A DNA stretch of 64,000 bases from Tomocerus qinae (lineage: Eukaryota; Arthropoda; Collembola; Entomobryomorpha; Tomoceridae), in the NCBI GenBank assembly GCA_020055645.1, contig CM034548.1, forward strand, positions 19,406,001 to 19,470,000. Reading direction: 5' to 3'. The notes beneath the pieces were generated by a model that saw only the letters and a list, made by a program, of their open reading frames with translations, was not told the origin of the DNA and did no database searches. Of this stretch, positions 37,361 through 49,432 are shown one piece after another (the stretch's first letter is position 1; each line of letters begins with the position of its first letter). A program made the translations under genes and the position numbers.

Positions 37361-40259
37361 ACATAACTATGTCATGTCATGAACAACATTTATACCCATT
37401 CTAAACTACCTTAAATATCTACTTACATATAAACTAAATAAATTGTTGCATTACTTTGCATTCCTTCCGTACACACAATTCTCCTATTATATGGATTTCC
37501 AGAACTATACATTTTACTAAGCCGTTCTACGATACTGTACCAACATTACACTTTCATCTATATTAAAAAACAACAGTAGGTTGTTGTACAGACTTGAAAA
37601 CAATATCCTGAGCAAATAGATACATGTGCATACTAAAAATATCCTTTTTGCACATATACTAGAAAGTATATACACGTGTAGTGTACACACTTAGGTATGG
37701 GACACAGCAAAAAGTCAAATGTACTATCATGCATCGTAATCATAATATGTATTTGGGTATGCATTATATAATGTACTACACAATAAGGCTTTTGACTTTG
37801 TTACATCAGAGAACAAGAAGATGCAACTCAGTGAATAGTTTACTACCAGCTCTTCTTCTCATGTCCTCCAACCCCACACACATGTAATATGTATCTCTTC
37901 ATACATATATGTACAATCACTATACTAACTGTTACTTTGCTACAGCTTTAGATACACATGTACTTATCCCTTACTTGCCTTCTGTAAAATTTACATTGTG
38001 TTGTCCTCTATTGTATTTACACAATGAAATACATCCAAGATCAAGTCTCATCACAAACACTGTCATCCGTTTTATACTTTGAATAGTTTTATGTACAAAA
38101 AATCAAGCAAGCTTACATTTATACTTTCAGTTTATACCAGACAGATTGGACCATGTAAAAATAGACTTTAATCTTGGTTGTAAGGAAGCTGCATTAAGAT
38201 TTAGAAAAATTTTGGCAATAATTCTATCTATTTCAATCCTAGATATATTGATAAATAAATACATTAATATTGATACATTTATCAGTATCAGATTTAGCTA
38301 GACTAATAACAGACACTGCACGAATATATAAAAGGGGCTGTATCATGTATGTAGGGTGTAGAGTACAAGGGGATTCAATCCCGCATTACCCCTCTCATGA
38401 GGCATCTTTGAAAAAGTAATTCCTAAGAGGCCTTTTTCGCTAGAATGTGGTTTGAATATGCAAAAATAAAACTTGGAACATCTTTAACCCATTAGTCCAT
38501 CATTATTTGTCATTTTTACTAATTGTTAATTTTTTTTCGGTTGAGATTTTTCAGCCTATGGAATCAGCAAGTGATATGTGGGTGGTGAAAGTAAATTTGA
38601 AATGATTATTTATGAATTTTCCATTTTCTCCAAAGTATATTGTTATAGTATTAATTGGAAAGAAAAGCACAACAAGAAAGATTTTTGGATAGCATATAGG
38701 AAAGAATAACAATAGAGTTAGGATGTATACCAGAGAGATTTAACTCTCCTGCCCAATCTGGCATCAAATATTTAATGGGGACAGTGATGAGATTTGTTAG
38801 CTTTGTTCTATGCCCGATGGGGTGTTTGACTGCTTGATAAGAATAGGTAACTACAAAAGTCATAGAAAAGGCACGAAATGGTTATGGAAAGATATAAACC
38901 AATAAACAGCTCTGAAAGTTGACTTTTGCTATTGACAAATATGAAATGTGTTTTCTTTGGGAAAAGCAATTCGGGAGGAAGTGTAGATGGGAAGAGATAG
39001 AGATGCAATAAATAATTTGTATTGTAGTGTGTAGAGTTATGTGGATGAGAAAAGGCTGAGAATAGAAAAGGATTTAAGATTTAGGTGAGAGGTTTGTCTT
39101 GCATTTGGGTCGTTTAGTCGATAAAATTGTTTCCTCAGAGTACATAAAGGAAATGATGCTCAATTTCGACATTGAAAGCCACTTGGAAGAAATCAAAATT
39201 CAAAAGAGCTCATAAGTCTTGTTATTGCATAGGGAAAAATTCATATGTCAGGGAAACGGAGGAGAGATGTGGCAGGTTGATACGAATATAGGAATGAAAG
39301 GGTTAAAAGAGGGTTTTCCGCAGCTCAGCTCTCAGCATGCACAAAAGCGGGTATTGGCCCCGTTTTATAGAGCAATAATTTTAACAATAAGGGATTCCCT
39401 TTTCTCTGTCCAAATCGGTTTGTTTGGTTTCGCATAGATAGACATATTTGAGACTGTAGATAGCCATACATAATAGATCTAGCATTAAATATACATATTC
39501 TATATTATTATCATCTTCATTCATGTCTATACATAAAATCGCTATGATTACCTCTGCACATACATTTGACATAAAAGAAACATCGGAAAGGGAATTTCAT
39601 GGTTAAACTTGACTGCTCCTCTTCTTTCGGAATTACGACCGAGATATAAAAATAAGGAATAAGTGTGCAAGAATTTGTTGAGGTATTAGTCTGTTGCATG
39701 GTCGGTGGCCTCTCTCCCTGGCATGGTCAATTGAATAAACGAGAGGACATAATGGAACAAGACACATTCAACATTGCGTGCTCTTGCAACGCAATTGCAT
39801 CCCTGGTCCTCGTTCTCTTAACTGCACAGACACATTCAATAATGCATGCACAAAACATGAACTACACATACACTCATGGAACTTCTCCTCCTCTACTCCT
39901 ACTACTTAAGACGTCTTATATTTATGCATCTCTGTCTATCTAGTCTATGATGTGTATGACTACTAAGTAAATAGTCAAGACATCTATTGTGTGTAGTTTT
40001 ATTATAGTCACAAAAGAATTGCTCAGGTCTCCTAAAACTAAAGTTTATATAAACTCCGATGCTGTAAAGTGAGCAGTGCAATATTCTCCCTTAACCATAT
40101 AAGTAGCTAAAATCTACTATTAAATATGTTTCTAAGTTGCCCTGTTGTCTTTTTATTTAATAGTTCCCTTGCACTTGGGTTCCGCAGTTTCCAATAATAC
40201 GTTTTCTTGACTATAAAGATAAATCTAAGCATCAAAATATATATTTAGTAGAATTGGGC
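37361..40259. other. AT-rich non-coding stretch
   Basis: No supported gene. A 13-base near-palindrome, GGGATT-C-AATCCC, sits at 38370-38382. The plus frame at 39219-39437 lies in a mixed, higher-GC patch, reads protein-like from its internal ATG at 39267 and has no other support. Confidence 0.45.
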
Positions 40260-41060
40260 ATAGGTAATTGCACTGTGTGAGTGGGTTATGTATCGAGTCA
40301 TTTGATTTCACGCCGGAGAGGAGAGTCCGTTTCTGTGTTCATGGAGTGAGATATAGTAGTATGATGGAGTGGAGTAGTAGTGCACACGGTAGTAATGTTT
40401 GTGAGAGCAACATGAGAACAAGTAAAGAAAGACTGGAACATAAAAAGAGACAAATGAAGAAGAAATAAAGGTCTGAGCTGAAGCATAGAAGAACAAAAAA
40501 CGTCATCCACGCCTTAAAAACCATCTGAAGTTGAAGAAGTGATCACGAAATCGGAGGAAACATTTCCCCTCATGTATCACGACATATGGTCATCTTAATT
40601 CTGATGAACAACAAATTTTTCGATTTGTCATCCTTTCCACAATATTATCTTCACTCACTCACTTATCTTTTGAATTCCTTCCATCTCTCCCTCTCCCCAC
40701 GTTTACTTAAAGAATAGGCAATGCCTCGACGAAACAGTAATAATAATAAATACCTCTTTGCTTTTGTCAGAGATTCACATCAAGACTATTCCTTGATATT
40801 TGGTTCATAATCTCTCATCTAGCCGTAGAAACTCATCCTCACTTTTCTTCAGATACTCTCCTCTTTCCCATCATTTTCTGCCATGTCTAACTGTATATGG
40901 CTACTATTACTCTTATTATCATTCTAAATACTAATATACAGTATTAAGGCTACCTAGTACTTGCATGGATTCACTAAATCCATTCCCTCGTACCTAATCT
41001 TCATAAAATTATTCATTCGTAGACATAGTATTTATTTATTCCGAGCTACTCCTGCTATTT
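40260..41060. promoter_or_regulatory. G-to-C skew switch near 40.5 kb
   Basis: 40321-40380 has 22 G and 4 C, and 40681-40740 has 8 G and 20 C. Three overlapping minus frames at 40298-40524 in different phases show how stop-poor the minus strand is on the G-rich side. No coding call is made. Confidence 0.35.
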
Positions 41061-42888
41061 CTAATTTCTTATTTGCAATTACATCCCGACTTCTCAGAGA
41101 TTCACATCTATCCTCCTCGCTTTTTAAATGTCATTAAAATTTCAGATCGCATAAAACAGGCAAAAAACACAAACAAAAAATTTGCAGTCTTCAGAGACGT
41201 CGTAAAACACAGCTCCTTCCTATATTCATTCGTATTACATTGCCATTGTATGTAATTACATCCCATGCCATGTTCAGATTTATAAAGTACATAGTACAAA
41301 GAATCTTCCTCCCACTACTACTACACATCAGAAGATTTTCATTGAAAATCTCTACTATCTGCGAGCAGCTATATTCTCTATCCATCCTTAGTTATTTGGG
41401 GGGCTACTATTAAATCATTTAAACCAAGCTACCAGAATGAGAGTTCCGTCGAGATAATCTACGATCGACACGGACTGAGAAAAGGACTCGAGGATGTCTA
41501 AGGGTTCGATATAATGATCGAATCTCTGAAGGTATAGTAGTCTCTACTTAAAGGACAGTGACAAAAAATATCTACTGTAATGGATCTCATTACGTAAGTG
41601 AAGTATAATAGACTTCTCGTACTTTCTTGTTCTCTGTCAGGGAAATTGTGGGTCGACTTGATTGAGCTCATTTCTATATCATTATTGAAATTATTGGAGA
41701 GATCCAAGCCAAGGTGCTAATTATTGCTAGTGGAGAGTGGAACTCAACTCGTGCACATTACTTACTGTTAAGAGACTTTGTTGCCTACCATTTCCTACAA
41801 TCCCTCGACATTTCTTTCCACGTAGCTTAATGCATGTTCTACTAAAACCTATTAACGCTGGACATTATAGAATATTAATGCTGCCCAAATGCAAGTAGTC
41901 GACGATAAGCAATCAAAAAGCAGTGAGTGGTTGATCTCCGCTTCTAGATTATGTACTAGTATGTGTATATAAGATGACATGGATGATGGAACAGAGTTGA
42001 CTTGGGTAAAGTAGTGCAATGTATAAGATGAAGGAAATAAAAAATAGTAGTTCAACTCAGAATGAGACCAGCCAGAGTTATATCATATGAAGAGATATGT
42101 TTACAAATGAATGTAGAAGTGCATGTTGAGTAACTTTATTACTAATAATAATACGTCCTTTAGTTAGATAGATAGTGACTGATTGTGAGTAAGTGAAACT
42201 CAGTCTGGTGATGGGGTAAAAAATTCTTTCACAAAAGAATCGACGTGACACAACGATTAGTTTTGACCAAAGTCGGCTGGCTACTCGATTACAAAGATGC
42301 AGAACACTGAATGATATGTCTTTAGTTTGATGTGATGGTAATGTTGGTGGTGAAATTGTGAATGTTTTTTCATGGAGACAGGGACAGAGGAAGGAAACGA
42401 TGATTCCTGCCTCCACTATTATAATATCTATACCATTAAGTATATAGGGACATAATAGCAGCCACAGGAAAGGTCTTCCTTTATCCATACGAGAGTAGAA
42501 CATCTCTAGAATTACACTTTCTTTATACTGGTATCTATCTACCTATGTATAATTTCAGAGCAAGACCTTCTCGTCTTACTTCTCATATTATTATTGGACA
42601 GCTCTTGATAAGCTCAGTGGAATTAAACCACCAGGCTGGCTAAGACCACACATATTCTACTGTTATAATACTATATGCTATGCAGAATGTCATATTTCCT
42701 TGTAAGAGCAGTTATGATGTCGTCCTTGTTATTATGTTAAGGGATTTGTCGAGAAAATACGGTGTGCAGGTTAGCATTGGGGTCTAGTCGAGTAGAACAG
42801 TCAAATCAGCCAAACCGTGCGTCCCGACAAATAAAACAGTGATGAAAGAACGGGTTACATAAGTACAAATCACATTACGCTAATAATA
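41061..42888. other. AT-rich non-coding stretch
   Basis: No supported gene. The 141-codon minus frame at 42078-42503 has no recognisable domain. GGGTTCGATATAATGATCGAATC near 41503 contains a short inverted TTCGAT/ATCGAA pair. Nothing else is notable. Confidence 0.45.
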
Positions 42889-43083
42889 ATGGTAAAATCA
42901 TACAGAGGTATTACTAAACACAATCACTTACGAAACGAAGGACATTTCAGTCATACTACAAGTCAAATCACGGCAGCAGAAGCAATTCACTCAGACAGAT
43001 CGGTTACTTTAAAATTAGCTCTTCTCTATCTAACAGTAACTATATCTAAAGGGTGGATAGTCATAGCTAGGTGTGTGCATTAG
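42889..43083 (+). CDS. Small ORF of 64 codons with good start context
   Basis: The ATG at 42889 has A at -3 and G at +4, close to an ideal animal start context. The product (MVKSYRGITKHNHLRNEGHF at the start) has a mixed, basic N-terminal half and a hydrophobic segment near residues 42-60 (LALLYLTVTISKGWIVIA) that could span a membrane. It stops at TAG 43081-43083, just before a GA repeat. No family is recognised. Surrounding DNA is not strongly skewed here. It could be a small single-pass protein or chance. Confidence 0.18.
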   Translation: MVKSYRGITKHNHLRNEGHFSHTTSQITAAEAIHSDRSVTLKLALLYLTVTISKGWIVIARCVH

Positions 43084-43084
43084 T

Positions 43085-43125
43085 GAGAGAGAGAGAGCGA
43101 GAGACTCAGACAGATGATGATGATG
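43085..43125 (+). repeat. (GA)n then (GAT)n
   Basis: A GA run with one GC interruption, then four GAT units at the end. Confidence 0.85.
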
Positions 43126-44537
43126 CTCACTCACATCTCACTCACTCAATACACTGCCGCCTGATCCTCCCTCACCCTCATTATTATTGAGCTCCGTTGA
43201 GCAAATTTAATTTCAATTAACCACACTATATAATGTCTCTATCAATGGCGAGACAACTTCTTGCCGACTACCGAACCGACCTCATGAATTCATCCATCTA
43301 AGGAATTTCATTCATCCATCTATCTCTTATATACTTTCATATCTTCCTTAGTCAATCCACCTGTAGACTGGTTTCTTCACTTATAAACAGTTCAATAATC
43401 TGAGCTACAGTGTGTTTGTACAGATAATTGATTTACAGAACCCAAAGTTTGTAAATAATTGTCATAAGGCTGTCTGAAATATTTAGGTAAATATTTTATC
43501 AATTTTTCTTGTTCCACCTATGGAAATTAACAAACCAAGCACGATCATCAACGAATGAAATTACAGTTATTACGTAATATAATTTCCATAATGGGTTCCA
43601 TAAACTCATTAATGTAGCCGAAAGTAGATATGGACATAAATCGATAGTGTTCATTATAATCAGAAGCAACTGTTTATATAGCAGTAGTAGATACTCGGAT
43701 TGTATAAGATGTTTAATAAAGTAATTGCAATGAAAATAGTAGCTTGGATGTAGCATAATGGAAACTTGATTTGTGCGGGGACAATGAAAAGGAAAGGTCT
43801 GTCTACTCGGAGGTCCCACAATCTTAGAGCTTATAAAATGAAAAAGATGTCCACGGTTAATAAAGACGCTGGGTTAATGGTGCAATATAGATAGTAATAA
43901 CATGAGTGAGTAGCAACAATTTCTGAGAGCGATTATATGAATACCATATTAACAATGATGGATTGGGAGGAAGAAGGGAAAGAGCACGGGTTGAAATGAT
44001 TGTTGCTGTAGAGAGAAGAGAGTAATAAAATAATTTCCGTGGATCACAGAGGAGAGGACTATAGGTAATATGCATATGCCCTCCTCGCCATGCAAGATAT
44101 TAAATGGCAGAAAAAGTGAGTCTTATGCATGAGTTTTGTTAAAATGTAAAAATGCGATGATTTGTTTTGGTATAAAACAATTGTTGTTGGTGAGCATTAA
44201 GAAGTATAGAGTCTGTGAGCTGACAATGAGAAGAGTATAGAGTGGATGTAGAGTGTATATAATCTGCATTTCCCAAGAAAAGTTTCCTCGGGACGGAGGA
44301 AATCGGAGAAGGGCAATGACAAATAAAAGATAATACATATGTACAATGTAGAGGATAAATGAGACTATGAGAGCGGCTACTATTAGAGTCCCTTCAATGA
44401 ATGGTTATGATGGGAAATTGAATTATTTAACGACGCATATAAAACCAGAATGTCCTTAGGAACTGAACGGAATAATTGTAGAAATGGCTTGCTATTGATA
44501 TGGGAATGTGCGACTTTTGTACTCAGCATGATGGTAG
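43126..44537. other. AT-rich non-coding stretch
   Basis: C-rich until about 43380, then a G/A-rich plus strand at 43860-44350 with low-complexity minus frames. No gene is supported. Confidence 0.5.
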
Positions 44538-44563
44538 GATGATGATGGTGATGATGATGATGG
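44538..44563 (+). repeat. (GAT)n microsatellite
   Basis: GATGATGATG units with a single GGT interruption. Confidence 0.9.
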
Positions 44564-44582
44564 TCTCTCTTCTGTGTAACTT

Positions 44583-44592
44583 GCCATGCCAT
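44583..44592 (+). promoter_or_regulatory. GCCATGCCAT copy 2
   Basis: A perfect copy, 20 bases after a GAT microsatellite. Confidence 0.3.
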
Positions 44593-44821
44593 GCTGAGCA
44601 AGCCGAGTCGATTCTAATTCCACATAGCGACTCAAAGTCAAAGTCAACTCTCTCGCAGTTGCATTACTTATTATTATTATTATGTTTCTAGCTAGACCAT
44701 TCCTCTGCTGCACCTTACAATAAGATAGTAGATGCAACTGGAGTAATACTATTAAATATTACACAAACTACATCAATAATAAATATCTATGTATAAATTA
44801 TGTATAGGTATAATTTAATAT

Positions 44822-44875
44822 TCAAGGGTTGGTGTAGAAGAATATTTATCAAGGGCTGGTGTACAAGAATATTTA
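44822..44875 (+). repeat. 27-base direct duplication with two differences
   Basis: Two head-to-tail copies (44822-44848 and 44849-44875), each starting TCAAGGG and ending AATATTTA. They differ at two positions (T/C and G/C). Confidence 0.95.
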
Positions 44876-47281
44876 GTTCAGATTAGTCGAGTCAGTTAAT
44901 TCTTTCATTTGGTTACAAGTTGTGCCAACAAAACAAGTCATCGTTGTGGAATAGTTTATGCATAGTATATATAGTTGTTTTGCAATTCTTTCCTTTTGGT
45001 TTGGTTGACTGTAGTAGAGAAACGTTATCCTCTCCATCTATCTGTACCCATCCATCCATCCAACTCTTTTTACTGAAATGACTGACTGAGTGAGTATGAG
45101 CCAATGAACATTTTTTGTATATTGCCCAATTAAAATCGGAGAAAGGATATTCATTACAATGATAGATATCTAATATTTAACTGCGACCGGAAACTGTTTG
45201 AGTTGACTTGACTCGCTTAGTGTGTATGTTTATTATATTCCATTACGGAGAGGGAGCAGGTAAACCTAATGATAAGTAACCTACAACCTACCTACCTATC
45301 TGTACTGTACTACTTTATGGAGTGAGTGAAATGGAACAGGTAGCTTCAGCTTGGCTATAACTTAATACCGGATCGACACTGTATGTATGTAATATGCACA
45401 GCAGTCGTCCTATCGTTGGTAAATACCTAAAACCAAGTATTTATTTTGTAGTAAGTGAGTAATGTTATATTGATGTGCAGAGATATTGTAAATATGTATA
45501 GCAATGTGAATACAAGTCGAATAATAAGTCAGGAGAAGACAACATATTTTTTTACGAGGGAGTAAGAGGCTAGAGATAGAGACTAAGTATTTATCATATA
45601 CACTCCACGCTTAATATAGGAAAGGTAAAGATAGTTGATTTGTTTTTCTGCGACCTGACTTGATAGAATGCAGACAATACAATTTACTTGTATCAGTATC
45701 TTTGGAACATTAAGTACAACAGGCTAACTACTATTTAGATAGATAAATACATAAAATACTTACTCGAAAATAAAATGAGTTTAATGTATTACAGAATAAT
45801 GGGATATTCATATTGTGTGCATGTAAGCAATTTTATTAGCAAGGAATAGGATATGCTCACCTGGTGTGTGTGTATGGGTCTCTACTTAATACTCGTAATG
45901 GATACAATAGTTGGCTGAAGGTAAGTACAATGTATGGATAATGTGGACTAACTACATACTTATACATAACGTCGAGCAACTACTGCACACTTGAGTGAGT
46001 CTCTCTCCATGTCTATATAATTCATGAATGTGCAAGGGAACTGACTTGAGAGTTGAGTGATTGTAAGTGTATTTCTTTGGAAAAAACGTAGATATACACG
46101 AAAGGAAGCTTCTCTGGAATGGATGGAAGTGAGTGAGTTCGATTTGAGCCATGCCAAACCATCATCTAAAGTAACTATGCACCCACTTACATTTTTCATT
46201 TGAGGGTTTGTGTGCTTGGATGGATAGGTATATGGGAAGAAGATAGACAAGGGAGATAGATCGCTGCCCAGATAGTCAGATAGCTCTGAGCATGGACTTA
46301 TTGTTAAAATTCTTATAACTTATTGTTAGTTCTAAATGCATTATTCTCGTATTACTTAACATAACATATTGCATTGCATTGGCGTAAAGGTGTCAGACTC
46401 ACTTTTCCATCCTCCATCCATCCATGTACTCTCTCACTCTCCACTTGCGCCATTTCTTCTTCAGCAAATATCCCTACATTTAATGAGCTATCCAATGCGA
46501 TTATTATGTGTGCCTCTCCTAATCCATTAATATATTTTTGCTTCAAACAACCTGCCTCTACTACTACTTCACATCCATCCACATGCCGATATAGATAAGC
46601 TTTTATACACTCCGCAGGTACCTACCTACCTACATCCTATCACTCAAAATATACACAATAATACATACAGCACACTACTAACTATACTAATGATGTGTAT
46701 ACTAACTAACTATAATATACTCTAGTACTTATATATATACACGAATATTGTTACTACTACAATTAAGTACCTACATTCAGGATTTTAAAAGGCAGTCGTA
46801 TATTTTATTATACAAGAACAATTGTATTATTTCTCAGTTCAATATCAGTTCAAGTATTTGCAATATGGTATCCTCTTCATCGTTCCCATCGCATTCTGTG
46901 TGTGTGAGTGATGTGAGCAATTCACGTTCTCCGTATTCGCGATGCCACGTAATGAGTTTAATGAAATGACATGAAGAACGAAGGCGATAAGTAAGTATAT
47001 GCAGTGATGCGGAAAGGCAGTCAGCAGCCAGAACTAACTTGACTGTCTAGGCATCTTTCTGTGATAGATGAGAATTAGTGTCTATATACAGATACCATAT
47101 CGATTATTTTTACCTAGCTTACTAAGTATATGGCACTTTAGCCACAATAGATACTCCTACTCTTATCTACTTGTCTTTAGAAAAGGTACATTTATCTGGA
47201 GTACATAATAGAGCAAGTAGGTTCTTGTACGTGATGTACTAAGTGTGAATGTAAATAAGAGTGAACTACCTTCAAACCCAG
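44876..47281. other. AT-rich non-coding stretch
   Basis: 45960-46300 is G/A-rich and 46380-46700 is C/T-rich, a weaker version of the skew switch, near 46.35 kb. The minus frame 46352-46582 (76 codons, Glu/Val/Gly-rich) sits opposite CATCC-rich repeats, which explains its residue mix. No gene is supported. Confidence 0.45.
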
Positions 47282-47383
47282 AGCCAGGGCATTACTACAG
47301 ACTCTGACACCAAGAAGGGAAACCACAAAACCACAAAAGAGCTGAAAAACACATCGGTCTTCGGTTCAATGGAGTCACAATAG
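47282..47383 (+). CDS. Candidate short terminal coding exon
   Basis: After ACCTTCAAACCCAG (a moderate acceptor, AG at 47280-47281) comes a phase-0 open segment of 33 codons to TAG at 47381-47383. It reads SQGITTDSDTKKGNHKTTKE then LKNTSVFGSMESQ. The composition is highly polar and unlike the Ser/Leu/Tyr-rich noise typical of this window. The polypyrimidine tract is weak, the frame has no ATG start, and no family is recognised. A disordered protein tail and chance are both possible. Confidence 0.15.
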   Translation, partial: SQGITTDSDTKKGNHKTTKELKNTSVFGSMESQ

Positions 47384-48161
47384 AAAATTGAAGGGGAGCT
47401 CCTATTTCACCCTATGCTCGGCCACAGTCCACTTATTGTTACTTTGCCTCTGTCATCACCTAAATCCACTATTAGGCTCTATCTGTCTTTTATTCCGACC
47501 CAACCACTGCATGAATTCACTTAATCTTTAGTCCCTTTTTTATCCACCACACTTATTAATACTAATTGTGCACTTCTTCTAACTCCAGCATCTCTGTATC
47601 GTTCTAATAGGGTCTTAAGTAGGAAGGAAGTAGGAGCTACAAAAACTGGATGTCCCATATCTCTACATGTATGTTATACATTTCTGCAAGATCCACTTTT
47701 TAAGCCACCGTTTATATGCATTCCAGCTTTTCCTACAGCCAGACCTCAACTTGAAAACTCACCTGTTCTGTAGACTTGAACCTGTCCCGTTGGAATCCTC
47801 ATTTCGCTAAGCATATGAATACTATTACTCTACAGCTTACTTTACAAGTGGATTTTAGGCATATTAAAAGCAAGAAGAGAAAGTTAGAAAACTATGCTAA
47901 TAAAATAAAAAGAATGAAGTGCTTACTTCACGTGAAAGGTCATCTAACGCCATACCGTTGTTTTTACTTTTAAGCTCCTCTTGTTCACTTGGGTTGAGGT
48001 CATTCCTGTTCAAAATCCATTGCGTTATTCACTTTCACAATGTTCCCATTTATTCATAAAGTGGCTCAAACTTTTAATTACATATACTATCTATAAACCA
48101 TTTATTAAAGAGGAAGTAAATATTTACATAATTTTTCACGTGTGAGTATATGTCAAATCTT

Positions 48162-48171
48162 TGATTGACAG
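48162..48171 (+). promoter_or_regulatory. Second TGATTGACAG word
   Basis: A perfect copy of the Exd/Pbx-Hth/Meis composite word also present at 6523-6532. No AP-1 site adjoins it. Confidence 0.25.
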
Positions 48172-49401
48172 TTCTAAAGTAATTGTAACCTGGGATATAA
48201 TATTATTTTAGCGTCCTGACCTGGATTAGACATTTTGTGCATGTTGTCTCGACACGTAATACGCGGAAATAGTAATCAACTAGCATGCAATGCGACAGGA
48301 AAATAAAAAAGTGAATTCATTGATTGATTGGGGTGGAAAACGTCATTCTATTAATAAATTTGGCAATGCAGGTAAAGAATATTTTATTTAACATGAAGCT
48401 ATGAATTAGAGAGGGCATAAATATGAGAATGACAGCATCGAGAGAACAAAACACCAAGAAAAATGAGGATAATGGAAAAGATATTCAATTCAGAGAGATA
48501 ATGGGTTTGGACTATTTTTATAATTCACGATTTATATGTATAACAATGCGATAATCATACAGAAAATGGCACTACGTTACATAGAAAATATATTTAGCAT
48601 TAGAGATATAAGTAGTAAAATAGTGATACATTTAAATTAGTATTAAGATAAGTAGTAAATAATAAGTTGGTATTATGGTAAAAGTAACTGCAATAGAAGT
48701 AACAAAGAAAAATCTGAATAGTGGTGACTAATACGAACATCAATATACTAATAGAACAGTTGACATGATTACGTGCAGAGTTTATTTTCCGAGGAAGGCA
48801 ATTGAAGCGACAATCAGTATCAATCTGTATGCAAAAGGAAGCACTAACGTTAATAAGGACTGAAGTATAATAAAAATAAGGAGCTAACTAAGCATACGTA
48901 AGTTAACAATAATTCAAGTTACTAATAAATATCTAGAGTTTATTTATTATAATGCATTCGGCGTAGAGTGAGTAGTATTTAGGAAATGTGTGCATAAAGT
49001 GGTTAGTTAGTCAAAACAGAACGGGAGAGATAAAATGTTTCTTACGTCTTGGCCTCCTTTAGATCCTGACATTTGGAGCGCATAATGAGTGATGGTGCAG
49101 TAACTGTAGTGGTGATCAAGTGGCGATGATTGACCAAGTCTCATCTCTGTCACATGTTTCTACATCTGCAATTGCAAAAAAAAGATAGTAGGAAAGGGTT
49201 CTTTCAACTCATAGGGCCCAACATGATGATGACGATGATATGACAAAGATGACAAAAATATGGGGACAAAAAATTCATTTTCCCACGAATAAAATTTTCA
49301 TCGCAATCATATCTCTCTCTCACCCCCACTCCAATCCAATCCAATGCAACAAGAGACAGACAACTCTTTCTTATCCCCATTGCTTTGCATTGGGAAACTC
49401 A

Positions 49402-49432
49402 TTCTGATGATGTCCGTGTCCGTCCATCAGAA
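49402..49432. repeat. Small perfect hairpin
   Basis: TTCTGATG and CATCAGAA form an 8-bp stem around a 15-base loop containing GTCCGTGTCCGTC. Confidence 0.7.

Noticed and set aside
46352..46582. 76-codon minus frame rich in Glu, Val and Gly
   Set aside because: The opposite strand is CATCC/CTC-rich. The residue mix is the direct product of that bias.
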